A DNA stretch of 64,000 bases, taken from positions 2,294,501-2,358,500 of the forward strand of contig CP046177.1 of assembly GCA_014075215.1 (NCBI GenBank), written 5' to 3'. Position 1 is the first letter of the stretch. Each line of letters starts with the position of its first letter. The translations under genes and the position numbers were made by a program. This stretch comes from Flavobacteriaceae bacterium. Its GTDB lineage: Bacteria > Bacteroidota > Bacteroidia > Flavobacteriales > Flavobacteriaceae. Under the pieces are notes generated by a model, which saw nothing but the letters and a program-made list of their open reading frames with translations, made no database searches and was not told the origin of the DNA. Positions 52,933 to 63,036 of the stretch are shown here, in pieces.

Positions 52933-52987
52933 CGTCTTTTTTTATGCATCTAAAATAATCAATCCCCATAAATTGTCGTTGACCCAT

Positions 52988-53524
52988 TAAATCTTTTGTA
53001 ATCTGAATTTTGTTAATAGCCATTTTCCAAGCATTGATAATGGTATTTTCTGTGGTTAAGTCTTTACTAAACGACCATCCCACTACCTTTCTATTAAACA
53101 AATCTATAATTACAGTTAAGTACATCCAGCCTTGTTTTGTAGAAATATAAGTCATATCTGACACCCATACTTGATTTTCTCTATCAACACTAAAGTTTTG
53201 ATTTAATAAATTTGGTGCTATGGGATATTTATGATTAGAATCTGTTAACGCTCTAAATTTATAAGACCGCCTTACAAATAAGCCAAGTAACTTCATCAAC
53301 TTACTGATCCTTCTTGGAGAAACAAAATAGCCATACTTTTCTAATTCCTTTTTTATTCTAGGAGATACATAGCTATGATAACTATCTTCAAATATTTTTT
53401 GTATAAAAAACATAATACGTTCATTTGTTAACCATCGTTTTGAAGAACCACACTTAAGCCAATTATAATAACTACTTCTACTTACTTTTAAAATACTACA
53501 CATTTTCTCAACAGGAAATTTCAA
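52988..53524 (-). pseudogene. IS3-family transposase OrfB, 3' end lost
   Basis: N-terminal ~60 residues with VEKMCSILKVSRSSYYNWL, then IKKELEKYGYFVSPRRISKLMK and the rve domain start VWVSDMTYISTKQGWMYLTVIIDLFNRKVVGWS with the first Asp. After ITKDL the frame passes into the end of the ISAon1-like element, so the second Asp and Glu are missing. Confidence 0.85.
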
Positions 53525-53535
53525 TTTATGATATT

Positions 53536-53853
53536 TTATAAATTGATACTTCTCTTGTCGCTCTTGGAGAAAATGCTTACCGCCTTTTTTAATATCTCAT
53601 TCTCTAAATGAATATCCTGTAATTCTTTTTTTAAAGCTATAATTTCTCGCTCTTGATCTGTTAATTTTAAATTCCCTTTACCAGGAAAACTATTTTTATT
53701 ACCGTATTGTTTTAATTCTTGACCCCAGCGAGATAAAGAGGATATGGAAATATCCAAATCTTTACAAGTTTGTTTTATACTACCTTTTGCATAACTTAAC
53801 TCTACTGCCTTATGCTTAAATTCTTTGGTATAAAAATTTCGTGGGTTTGACAT
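53536..53853 (-). CDS. IS3-family transposase OrfA
   Basis: 105 residues, helix-turn-helix (NFYTKEFKHKAVELSYAKGSIKQTCKDLDISISSLSRW) plus leucine-zipper-like tail (LKKELQDIHLENEILKKAV). Complete, but its partner OrfB is truncated. Confidence 0.9.
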   Translation of the reverse strand: MSNPRNFYTKEFKHKAVELSYAKGSIKQTCKDLDISISSLSRWGQELKQYGNKNSFPGKGNLKLTDQEREIIALKKELQDIHLENEILKKAVSIFSKSDKRSINL

Positions 53854-53914
53854 TGTTTAATTTTTAAAGTTTATAAATATATAAACTCCTTTCTTACTGT
53901 CCTGTCAAATGTAG

Positions 53915-54115
53915 CACTTCCAACCTTTACCACATTGGGAAGATATCATTGGTTTATTTTCTACAACTGACGGTGAGATTTTAAGGTTTATGCTTTTGGC
54001 TAAAATCTCTTTAGAAAAATTAATTCGTCACGAATTAGCTTGTCGCGGATATGATGAAAATCACCGTTGGGTTGGCTTTAATAAAGCTCATGAAATCTGG
54101 AAGACAACTGAATAA
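53915..54115 (+). pseudogene. 3' end of an unknown gene cut by IS3
   Basis: Reads QPLPHWEDIIGLFSTTDGEI then LRFMLLAKISLEKLIRHELA and CRGYDENHRWVGFNKAHEIW to a stop at 54113. The 5' part is missing to the left of the IS3 end. Sequence looks conserved, but I do not recognise the family. A strong terminator follows. Confidence 0.5.
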
Positions 54116-54130
54116 TTAAACTTTTAAATC

Positions 54131-54165
54131 AAACGCTCACTTTTCCCAAGTGAGCGTTTTTAATT
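54131..54165 (+). terminator. intrinsic terminator
   Basis: AAACGCTCACTT (54131-54142) pairs perfectly with AAGTGAGCGTTT (54148-54159), followed by further T. It also lies in position to end transcription of the leftward lipoprotein gene. Confidence 0.85.
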
Positions 54166-54187
54166 TATTTCGATGTTTCTACTTAAT

Positions 54188-54736
54188 TTAATTATTAATG
54201 ATCTTTTTTGATTGTTCATTAATTCTTTTATTCTCAGCCTCAATTTTAGAAATAAGGCTAAGTATATCGGAATTAGTTATTGATTTATCTTTCTTTAAAA
54301 CATTATATGCAACAGCACTGTTAATAAAACCTTCTGAATGCTCAGCAATATTGTTAGACTGTAAAAAGTATTCAATCAAAAATTTTGCTTTACCTTTTTT
54401 CATAGAATAAAGATTATAACCTTGATTAGCTTTTTTTAGATGATACAAATACTGTTTTAAAAAAAGATAGTTAACAATTAAATCTTTTTTAGATTTATCA
54501 TTTTTTTTATCATTAAATATTGAAGCAATATTAAAGTTTTCCAAAAAATCAATTTCTGATAAATCTATTTGATTTGGAACATAGTTTTTAGATTTAATTA
54601 ATAAATCATCAATATTATTATTTAATTTTTGCTCAATTAGAACAATTTCATTTGATTGCTTTGATTTTATTTCTTTTTTACAACAAAAGAAAGAAACTAA
54701 CGCAACGAATAAAAAATATTTTTTCATTGTGCTCAT
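54188..54736 (-). CDS. lipoprotein, candidate immunity protein for the RHS toxin
   Basis: 182 residues; the ATG at 54727 (MKKYFLFVALVSFFCCKKE) gives a lipobox SFFCC, and an upstream ATG at 54736 is also possible. Mature part is helical and lysine-rich, with no known domain. It starts 2 bp after the RHS stop, on the same strand, which is where immunity genes of polymorphic toxins lie. A membrane lipoprotein would suit protection against a periplasmic or secreted toxin. Immunity is inferred. Confidence 0.65.
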   Translation of the reverse strand: MSTMKKYFLFVALVSFFCCKKEIKSKQSNEIVLIEQKLNNNIDDLLIKSKNYVPNQIDLSEIDFLENFNIASIFNDKKNDKSKKDLIVNYLFLKQYLYHLKKANQGYNLYSMKKGKAKFLIEYFLQSNNIAEHSEGFINSAVAYNVLKKDKSITNSDILSLISKIEAENKRINEQSKKIINN

Positions 54737-54738
54737 TT

Positions 54739-57700
54739 TTAAAGTTTACTTGGATCAATAGTATCTCCAAGATCTGTTTGAACTATTCTGGAGTTTATCG
54801 TTTTCATATGTATAACTTTTTTATCAGAACTAAGAGCTGCATTTATTGCCTCACTCATATTTTTTACAGTTTTTGTTTCAAGAACTTTTCCATTTCCATC
54901 TGTAAATGAAATATCAAAAACTTTTTCTGTTTTGGTAAACGTTCCTGTAGTAGTTAATTTACCTGTTTCTTTACCATTTTTTATTTCGGGTTCTACAAAA
55001 CCTGTTGCTCCAATGGTAGTAACTCCAGTCTCCTCGGTTATTTTTTTTGCTAATGGTGGACTAGCCCCAGCACCACAAGCATGACAACTACCAAAAACTA
55101 TGGTTGCATTATCTTCAAAAACAATACTTCCATCTTTTACTCCTTGAGCTATATCACTAACTGTTGCTGAATTAGGATTAGTTGATTTATTTGCATAAAA
55201 CCCTGCTCCAGGGTCTAAAAATAATCCAGCACCTGAACCGTGAGCAAAAATTACAGCAGATTGTACTGATCCTTCATCTGCTGTTGCAGTTTTCAAAGCA
55301 GAAATTAAAGCTTGTCCGTTATTAACTTTTTCAGCATTATATCCGTTGTTTTTTTCAAGAGAACTTGCTCTAGCATGAAAAGCATTTCTATCGCTACTTG
55401 TATAATTAGTACCACTACCGTCTCCGTATATTGCGAGCTTAGCTTCCAGACCTTCTAACTCATAGTTCGCTATTACACTATTTTCAGCAAAATTATATGG
55501 ACTATTGTATACGTAACCATCTGCCAAAGGGTCAATACTCCAAAACCTTCCTATATCAGAATAGTAAAATCTAAACTTAAATTCGTGTGCATCTAAACCA
55601 AGCTCTTTGTGTAATTCCTGTCCTTGATACGTTTTATAATTATTTTCAACGCCATTAATTACGTTATTATACCCTTTATGTTTCAAACCGAATGGATAAT
55701 AATTTGATTCAGAAACAATTACAGTCCTTGCCGTATTGCCTTTTACAATTTTTACATCATCAAACCACACCTTCCCGGCATGTTGTTGTCTATTCGAATA
55801 CCCACCTCTCTTACATCTGCCGCCACATGAACGGTTTTTGCTACATATACCCACCGGTTTTTCTCGGTAATCTTATCCGATGTATGATGTCCGCTAGGCC
55901 AGCCTGTCTCTCCTGATTTCCTGGTGGTCAGAAAAATCTCCGCACTGTTGTTTGTTACATCCTCTACAAATACCCACCCCGATACCGTAATAGTAAGTAT
56001 CTTCCGGGTTGTTAACGGCTGTCCAACTATCATTATATACATAGTAATCACTAGTAGCAGCAATCGGGTCAATCCTTCCCGAATAACTTCCCGATTTCTT
56101 TTTACTGCTGTCCAGTGTAGTAAGCGCCCTACTCAAACCATTACTGCTATCCCAGTTAGCCATACTTTCAAATCCATCGGTAAACACGGTCTGTTGGCTG
56201 TTATTCGTATTTTCCGTATAACTCAGTCTCACGTTTCCGAGATGATCTTTTGCCTGGTAAATATAATCAAAACCTCCCGAATGATTGGGCGTAGCATAGC
56301 CTTCGGGTGTGGAAAAGAACTGCAAAACATCGTTTTCGTATACATAATTGCCGGCATACTGTGTGGTTATCAGGCTGTTGAGGTTTCTTACTTTTTTCTC
56401 CATTTTAGTTCCCATAGCATCGTACAGGTAATCAATAAACTTACCTGTACTAAAATATACCTGTGTCGGCAAATTCAGATGATTGTAGCTAATAGCTGTA
56501 ATTCCTTTATTCTTGTCTTGTATCATATTACCATTGGTGTCATAAGCATAATCCTCATCCGTATTGATACCGTCTTTAAATCCGTAGTTTTTATTTCCGT
56601 TGTCGGTTACTTTGGTAAGTTGGTTTCCGTCATAGGTATAGCTTATATAGTCCATAGTACCGTAGTGTCCGGCATTGGAGATGACAGGGTTGTTTACCAC
56701 AGCTCCTCTTCTGAAAAGGCGTTGTATATTGCCGTTTTTATCATAACTGATACTACCTATGTTAAACCGAGACGTCTCATTCCAGGCATAGTAGTAGGCT
56801 CCGGTAATCCGGTTGAGGTCATCATAATAATAGCTGTATTGTCGTTTGGCATTGTCCGAGGCTGTTTTCCACAATATTTGTGAGATATTGCCATTATAGA
56901 GATAAGAGCCTGTGTCATTGTATTTGAGTTCCATAGAGAACAAATCGTCTGCCAGTCCTGCCGAAGGGTCGTTGATCTTTTTTAGCCAACCCCTGATATT
57001 GTAGGTATAGTCTACTTCCTGTAGCGGAGCAGCTTCCCTATCCCCTACCTTTTTTTGGATGAGCTGACCCAAATCATCGTAATGGTTCCTGACCATGAAC
57101 TCTTCCGCTGTGCCGTTTACGGTTTGTTTTTGAGTGAGCAGCCGTTCTGCGTGGTCATAGGTAAATACATCTTCTACCACAATGGGCGTATTGCCGGCTT
57201 TGGTATGAGTGGTTTTGCTTCGTAAGGTTTTTCCGGTAAAGTCCAATTCCAATTCAACGATGTCTTCGGTATCCAGGTACTCATTTTTTGTATAGGTATA
57301 TATGGCACGTCCTTTTTCATCATAGTACATTATGGTAGTGATCCAATCGTCAGTTTCCAGGATACGTACCTTACTTACTGTTGTATCGGCAGTTACCGGC
57401 TGTTCGTACACTACTGTGGGTGGGGTAAATCCGCCGGGTAAGTCTATATACGTATCGTAGTAATTGACAGTATGTATTTCGGAGGTTGAAACCGTAGTGT
57501 AGTCTGAATGGTTATAGTAGAGAGGGATTCCTGCTATCATTATAGCAGTAGCCTCTTGGCTAACAAATAAAGGAGTTGTATTGTTGGCTATATCCTGTAA
57601 TGCATCTCTGGTAGCATCTCGGAACATAACACCGGTATAAGCAACTCTTCCGTGGGTATCGTATTTGGTAAAGAGCCACTCTCCGTCAGGTGCCAGATTT

Positions 57701-57872
57701 GCATCCTGAGTGAGAACAGGCCTGTATAGTTTGTCATAGACAATATGCTCCCAACCTTTGCCGGGTATTTTCTTTTTTATCAGCCTGTTGCGATCGTCAT
57801 ATTTGTACTGATAACACAATTTATCTAATAATTCCCGGACTTTTTCTGCTGTTTCCGCTTCGGTATACCCTT
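54739..57872 (-). pseudogene. RHS/YD-repeat toxin, 5' cut by IS110, internal double frameshift
   Basis: From the IS110 edge the frame reads GYTEAETAEKVRELLDKLCYQYKYDDRNRLIKKKIPG with many YD repeats. Near 56000 an extra base and near 55780 a missing base put about 240 bp out of frame; both sides are otherwise in the same frame. The core domain follows (YYPFGLKHKGYNNV ... LGLDAHEFKFRFYYSDIGRFWSIDPL). The variable C-terminal ~270 residues contain AVIFAHGSGAG and NATIVFGSCHACGAG, like the His-Gly and Cys motifs of clan CD peptidases. Possible toxin effector; the N-terminal half lies beyond the IS copies or elsewhere. Confidence 0.75.
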
Positions 57873-57921
57873 GTATTCTATGATAAAAACAAGTAAAAGT
57901 TGAGATATTATTTTTACTAAT

Positions 57922-58917
57922 TTATGCAGCAAATTTAAAAGTATCTACATAGGGTGTTTGTCGTTTGACAACGGCAAACACTCTTGCTATTAATTTGTTT
58001 CTAATAATGTTAACGGTACTCATTTTACTTTTGCCTTGTTTTATTCTTTTATGATAGTATAATTTCATTTCTGGGTTATGTTGTATAGCAGAAATAGCGC
58101 ACATATTAATAATTGCTTTCAATTTTTTATTAGCCAAATGAGAGACTTTTGTACGTCCTTTAATACTAGTTCCAGATTGGTAAGGAAAAGGAGCAACACC
58201 ACAATAAGAGGCAAACTTTCTCCAGTTTTCAAATTTTGAAAAATTGTCAGTAAACACAATCATCATTATAGCAGTTTGCATTCCTATACCTTTAACACTA
58301 GTAACAAGTTTATAGGTTTCTTTTAACATTATATTTTGGTCAATAATAGCTTGCATTTGAGTATTAATCTTGTGTATTTGTTTGGTTAGTTCTGCAATCA
58401 TTTTTTGTTGAACGTCAAAGATTATTTTATACTCTTTTGCTTTATAAATTCTTTTTTGTTCTTTCAAAGTAACTTTAAAACCAGCTCTTTGTTTGTTAAG
58501 TTTTGTCCTTAAAGATAAGAGACTTTTTAGTTGTAATATACTTCTTTTAGGTAGCTTACTGGGTTTAAGTTCTTCTTTTAATCGATACCCATATAGAGCA
58601 ATGCGTTTGGCATCAATTTGGTCATCCTTTCCACGAGCAATACCAATAGATCTTTTAATTTCTAAACCAGAAGCTATGAAAAAAGATAATTTTTGTTCAG
58701 TTAAAGACACAGATAATAAATGAGAGTACATTCCTGTATGTTCAAATACAAACATGGTTTCTTCTTTAGAGAAAGACGAATTTTTAAAACTCCACTTTAG
58801 CATTAATTTAAATCCAGATTTACTGTTCTCAAACTGTTGAACAATTTGTTTAGAATAGATACAAACATCAATTAATAATTTACTGACATCGATTCCGATA
58901 ATTTCATTTGTTTTCAT
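57922..58917 (-). CDS. IS110-family transposase (DEDD), copy 1
   Basis: 331 residues. The RuvC-like DEDD residues are visible: GIDVSK, FEHTGMYSHL, KDDQIDAKRIA. The C-terminal Tnp20 part has SVKGIGMQTAIMM and YCGVAPFPYQSGTS with the catalytic Ser. Complete and apparently identical to the protein at 60375. IS110 enzymes recombine DNA using a bridge RNA. Confidence 0.95.
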   Translation of the reverse strand: MKTNEIIGIDVSKLLIDVCIYSKQIVQQFENSKSGFKLMLKWSFKNSSFSKEETMFVFEHTGMYSHLLSVSLTEQKLSFFIASGLEIKRSIGIARGKDDQIDAKRIALYGYRLKEELKPSKLPKRSILQLKSLLSLRTKLNKQRAGFKVTLKEQKRIYKAKEYKIIFDVQQKMIAELTKQIHKINTQMQAIIDQNIMLKETYKLVTSVKGIGMQTAIMMIVFTDNFSKFENWRKFASYCGVAPFPYQSGTSIKGRTKVSHLANKKLKAIINMCAISAIQHNPEMKLYYHKRIKQGKSKMSTVNIIRNKLIARVFAVVKRQTPYVDTFKFAA

Positions 58918-58942
58918 AATTTTGTAATTAGATATTAATAAT

Positions 58943-59085
58943 AGTTACTTAAACTAAGACCTTTAATAAGGGCAGAAACTGAAATTCTATATGGTTCTAA
59001 GTAACTTTTAAAAAGAACGGAGACTAATACGGGGGATGGCTCTAAAAAGCTAGCTGGCCGCTAAAGTTCACTCCGTTCTTTTGTG
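58943..59085 (-). ncRNA. candidate bridge RNA of IS110 copy 1
   Basis: In the transposase leader, AAAAGAACGGAG (59011-59022) pairs with CTCCGTTCTTTT (59071-59082), enclosing a 48-nt loop with internal structure, and AGTTACTTA (58943-58951) pairs with TAAGTAACT (58998-59006). IS110 elements of this orientation carry a bridge RNA with target- and donor-binding loops upstream of the transposase. The loop contains CTTTAG, which matches the IS end. Confidence 0.55.
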
Positions 59086-59205
59086 TTTTTGGTTATCAAC
59101 AAAATAAGAGTTATTAACAAAGAAAAAAAGAAGCAAAAAAAGAAATTTCATCATAACTATTATGTTTTTATTTTAAGTAATTATTTCTATTTGCTAATCT
59201 AAAGG

Positions 59206-60325
59206 CCGGGTAGTTTATGATTCTTTTTAATGCTTCTTCGTCATTGGGGTTCATTAACAGTCTCAAATAGGACAGAATGTCTTTGATTTCTTTTCTTTGA
59301 TAAAATGAAATACCTCCGTATATCTTATATTTTATGTCTTTTTTCCGCAATGCGTCTTCTATTGCTCTGGATTGGGCATTGGTACGATATAAAACAGCAA
59401 ATTGGTCATTCTGTAATTGAAAATTCATTTTGTTATCAAAAATAGATTGTGCTACAAAACGTCCTTCTTCACCGTCGGAAATGGTATGCATTACTTTGAC
59501 AGGTTCTCCCGCTTCATTAGATGTCCAAACCTCTTTATTTAATTTGGTTTTGTTTTTTTCTATAACCGAATTTGCCGCATTTACAATATTTTTTGTCGAC
59601 CTGTAATTTTGTTCTAATTTAAATGTTTTTACATCCGGATAATCTCTCTGAAAATTCAGGATATTTTGGATGTTTGCTCCTCTAAATGCGTAAATACTTT
59701 GAGAATCATCTCCTACTACGCAGATATTCTGAAAACGATCTGCCAGGGCTCTTACGATTAGATATTGCGAGTGATTGGTATCTTGGTACTCATCTACCAA
59801 AATATATCTGAATCGATCCTGGTATTTTGCCAACGTTTCCGGAAAAAGAGTAAGTAGCTCATTGGTTCTCAACAATAAATCATCAAAATCCATAGCTCCG
59901 GCCCTAAAGCATCTGTCCACATATTCTTTATAAACTTCTCCTGTTTTAGGTCTGCTTGCCATCAGATCTGTTTCTTGTAAACCGGAATCATTAAAATACG
60001 CTGTTACGGTGATTAATGAATTTTTAAAAGAAGATATCCTGTTGACCATTTGTTTTGGTTTGTATCGTTCTTTATCCAACTCCATTTCTTTGATAATCGC
60101 AGTCATTAAACGAACTGAATCTTGTGTATCGTAAATAGTAAAATTCGAGGGAAAACCTAATTTATCTGCTTCTGCCCGCAAAATTCTGGCAAACACAGAA
60201 TGAAAGGTACCCATCCATAAGTTTTTAGCCTCATTTGTACCAACAATACCTGCAATTCTCTCCTTCATTTCCCGGGCTGCTTTGTTTGTAAAAGTAAGTG
60301 CCAGAATGTTAAACGCATCCACCCC
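59206..60325 (-). pseudogene. UvrD/PcrA helicase middle fragment between IS110 copies
   Basis: About 370 codons in one frame: motif Ia ILALTFTNKAAREMKERI, motif II ILVDEYQDTNHSQY, motif III CVVGDDSQSIYAFRGA, motif IV KLEQNYRSTKN, then VLYRTNAQSRAIED and EEALKRIINYPA. The Walker A and the start are missing on the right side, and the end (motifs V-VI) is missing on the left, each at an IS110 edge. The sequence is otherwise intact, so it was cut recently or wrongly assembled. Confidence 0.88.
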
Positions 60326-60374
60326 GTATTCTATGATAAAAACAAGTAAAAGTTGAGATATTATTTTTACTAAT

Positions 60375-61370
60375 TTATGCAGCAAATTTAAAAGTATCTA
60401 CATAGGGTGTTTGTCGTTTGACAACGGCAAACACTCTTGCTATTAATTTGTTTCTAATAATGTTAACGGTACTCATTTTACTTTTGCCTTGTTTTATTCT
60501 TTTATGATAGTATAATTTCATTTCTGGGTTATGTTGTATAGCAGAAATAGCGCACATATTAATAATTGCTTTCAATTTTTTATTAGCCAAATGAGAGACT
60601 TTTGTACGTCCTTTAATACTAGTTCCAGATTGGTAAGGAAAAGGAGCAACACCACAATAAGAGGCAAACTTTCTCCAGTTTTCAAATTTTGAAAAATTGT
60701 CAGTAAACACAATCATCATTATAGCAGTTTGCATTCCTATACCTTTAACACTAGTAACAAGTTTATAGGTTTCTTTTAACATTATATTTTGGTCAATAAT
60801 AGCTTGCATTTGAGTATTAATCTTGTGTATTTGTTTGGTTAGTTCTGCAATCATTTTTTGTTGAACGTCAAAGATTATTTTATACTCTTTTGCTTTATAA
60901 ATTCTTTTTTGTTCTTTCAAAGTAACTTTAAAACCAGCTCTTTGTTTGTTAAGTTTTGTCCTTAAAGATAAGAGACTTTTTAGTTGTAATATACTTCTTT
61001 TAGGTAGCTTACTGGGTTTAAGTTCTTCTTTTAATCGATACCCATATAGAGCAATGCGTTTGGCATCAATTTGGTCATCCTTTCCACGAGCAATACCAAT
61101 AGATCTTTTAATTTCTAAACCAGAAGCTATGAAAAAAGATAATTTTTGTTCAGTTAAAGACACAGATAATAAATGAGAGTACATTCCTGTATGTTCAAAT
61201 ACAAACATGGTTTCTTCTTTAGAGAAAGACGAATTTTTAAAACTCCACTTTAGCATTAATTTAAATCCAGATTTACTGTTCTCAAACTGTTGAACAATTT
61301 GTTTAGAATAGATACAAACATCAATTAATAATTTACTGACATCGATTCCGATAATTTCATTTGTTTTCAT
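60375..61370 (-). CDS. IS110-family transposase (DEDD), copy 2
   Basis: 331 residues, same sequence as the copy at 57922. Same DEDD and Ser motifs. Identity implies recent spread or conversion. Confidence 0.95.
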   Translation of the reverse strand: MKTNEIIGIDVSKLLIDVCIYSKQIVQQFENSKSGFKLMLKWSFKNSSFSKEETMFVFEHTGMYSHLLSVSLTEQKLSFFIASGLEIKRSIGIARGKDDQIDAKRIALYGYRLKEELKPSKLPKRSILQLKSLLSLRTKLNKQRAGFKVTLKEQKRIYKAKEYKIIFDVQQKMIAELTKQIHKINTQMQAIIDQNIMLKETYKLVTSVKGIGMQTAIMMIVFTDNFSKFENWRKFASYCGVAPFPYQSGTSIKGRTKVSHLANKKLKAIINMCAISAIQHNPEMKLYYHKRIKQGKSKMSTVNIIRNKLIARVFAVVKRQTPYVDTFKFAA

Positions 61371-61395
61371 AATTTTGTAATTAGATATTAATAAT

Positions 61396-61538
61396 AGTTA
61401 CTTAAACTAAGACCTTTAATAAGGGCAGAAACTGAAATTCTATATGGTTCTAAGTAACTTTTAAAAAGAACGGAGACTAATACGGGGGATGGCTCTAAAA
61501 AGCTAGCTGGCCGCTAAAGTTCACTCCGTTCTTTTGTG
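61396..61538 (-). ncRNA. candidate bridge RNA of IS110 copy 2
   Basis: Same stems as copy 1 shifted by 2453 bp (61464-61475 with 61524-61535, and 61396-61404 with 61451-61459). Confidence 0.55.
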
Positions 61539-61658
61539 TTTTTGGTTATCAACAAAATAAGAGTTATTAACAAAGAAAAAAAGAAGCAAAAAAAGAAATT
61601 TCATCATAACTATTATGTTTTTATTTTAAGTAATTATTTCTATTTGCTAATCTAAAGG

Positions 61659-63036
61659 TAGGATATGTGATACGTTTTAGTGCACCTAATAGAGTTGTAT
61701 TAAAATTGGTTACTTTTCGTCCTAACAGGGTATTATTATAATTACTGTTCAGAAGGGTTGTACTGTAATACCCCCAAACATCTTGGTTGTCTGAGTTGAT
61801 AATGGATGGAGGTGTTCCATAATAAGCTAATTCATAGGCGTTATCTTCTGTGTCATTTTGACCTAAAACTTCTACTTTTGTTAATAGTTTAAAGTTTGAA
61901 TTGACATTATCATAGGTGAATTCATAAGATTTTATTTTATTGTCAAAATTGTCGTACAAGCTTATACTATGTAGGTAACTATTAGTTGCATTGAGTGAAC
62001 CTGCCGGTGCAGTGCGTACATCAAAATGCAATTCGCCGTCTGGAAAAGTGATTTTTGAAATTTGATTTTTACCTGCTACCGTAGTTTCCATATAACTGGT
62101 TATCACTGATTGGGCATTTGTACATGAGCTTGAAATTAAATGACCAGCAAAAAAATCAGAATAACTATCAACTTGTCCATTGCTCATAATCAATTCACGA
62201 TAGGATTTTGAAATACCTTGTTTATGGTAATCATCTTCCTGCGTATATTCAAAATCTATGGTTTGGTCTGAAGTAGGTAAACTTATTTTTGATAATGCCC
62301 ATGCTGAGTTGTAAATCATTGGTGGAGCCAATTGCTCATTATCAGTTATAGGTTCGGAAGTAGTTTCCTCCGGATAGGCAAAATCATAAGTAATACCATT
62401 GTCATCTATAATCCTATAACTATTGGCAGTTGGTTTTGTAATCTGGTAATTCTTATGGGGCCTGAAAATAATATCACCATCTTCATTATGGTAAAAATTA
62501 GCTGAAAGTGTTCCTGCATTTATAACAAATTTATCAGGTTGTGAATCCATCACATTGCTTGATGCTTTTCTAAAGAAGTTATTTAGATGGGCTTCTCTTG
62601 CTTCTGCACTCATATTGCTAAAACCATGTTCAATAAACGGCACGACATAATCTTTACCAATATTACCTGCAACATATCCTAAACTGCCTTCATCCGGTTT
62701 ACCTCTTAGTTGTCTTACAATCATGCCTCCTGCATGCAATGTCCAACCCAAACCTACTAAACCGGGATCTTCTTCGGCTAATAATCCGGAATGGTTATAA
62801 GATAAATAAACAGGCAATTCAAATCCTGCTTCTTTAATGGTATAGATAGGAATCGAATAATTAATCCGGCCACTGGCCAAATTCACCGGCAGATCACCGT
62901 ATTTTCCCAAACTGGCTGCTTCGGGAGAAACAGGGGCTACGCTAGGGAGTTCTAACTTTGATAAGTCCTGATTTCCTTGAGCAGTACTAAAGCTTGAAAC
63001 ATAAGCTAGTACAATGCTTAAAAATAGTTTTTTCAT
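61659..63036 (-). pseudogene. RHS-family protein, N-terminal part cut by IS110
   Basis: About 459 codons. Signal peptide MKKLFLSIVLAYVSSFSTAQ, then SPEAASLGKYGDLPVNLASG and RINYSIPIYTIKEAGFELPVYLSYNHSGL, the N-terminal region of flavobacterial RHS proteins. It ends at LKRITYPT where the IS110 begins. It may be the missing 5' part of the toxin gene at 54739 or of another RHS gene; several hundred residues between them are absent. Confidence 0.85.

Larger units (their letters stand above)
51571..52987 (-). mobile_element. ISAon1-like (ISL3-group) insertion sequence
   Basis: About 27-bp imperfect inverted repeats: GGCTCAAGTAAATTTTATGG at the left end and GGGTCAACGACAATTTATGG (reverse strand) at the right. 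It contains a two-part transposase. The left flank is a recombinase scrap and the right flank a cut IS3 transposase; no matching target duplication exists, so one side has been deleted or rearranged after insertion. Confidence 0.8.
52988..53913 (-). mobile_element. truncated IS3-family insertion sequence
   Basis: It contains orfA (complete) and the first half of orfB. The left part is missing at the boundary of the ISAon1-like element. The right end is near 53890-53913 (tgctacatttgacaggacag on the minus strand). It has cut the gene whose 3' end is at 53915. Confidence 0.75.
57873..59205 (-). mobile_element. IS110-family element, copy 1
   Basis: A block of 1333 bp that appears identical to 60326-61658 (offset 2453 throughout). 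Left flank is the RHS toxin gene, right flank the UvrD fragment. No inverted repeats or target duplication, as expected for IS110. It contains one transposase and a structured 288-bp leader. Confidence 0.9.
60326..61658 (-). mobile_element. IS110-family element, copy 2
   Basis: Apparently identical to copy 1. Right flank is the N-terminal RHS gene, left flank the UvrD fragment. Both copies are in the same orientation, so recombination between them would delete the helicase fragment. Confidence 0.9.

Noticed and set aside
57873..61658. Composite transposon carrying uvrD
   Set aside because: IS110 elements do not form composite transposons by paired ends, and the helicase piece lacks both its start and end, so it gives no selectable cargo.
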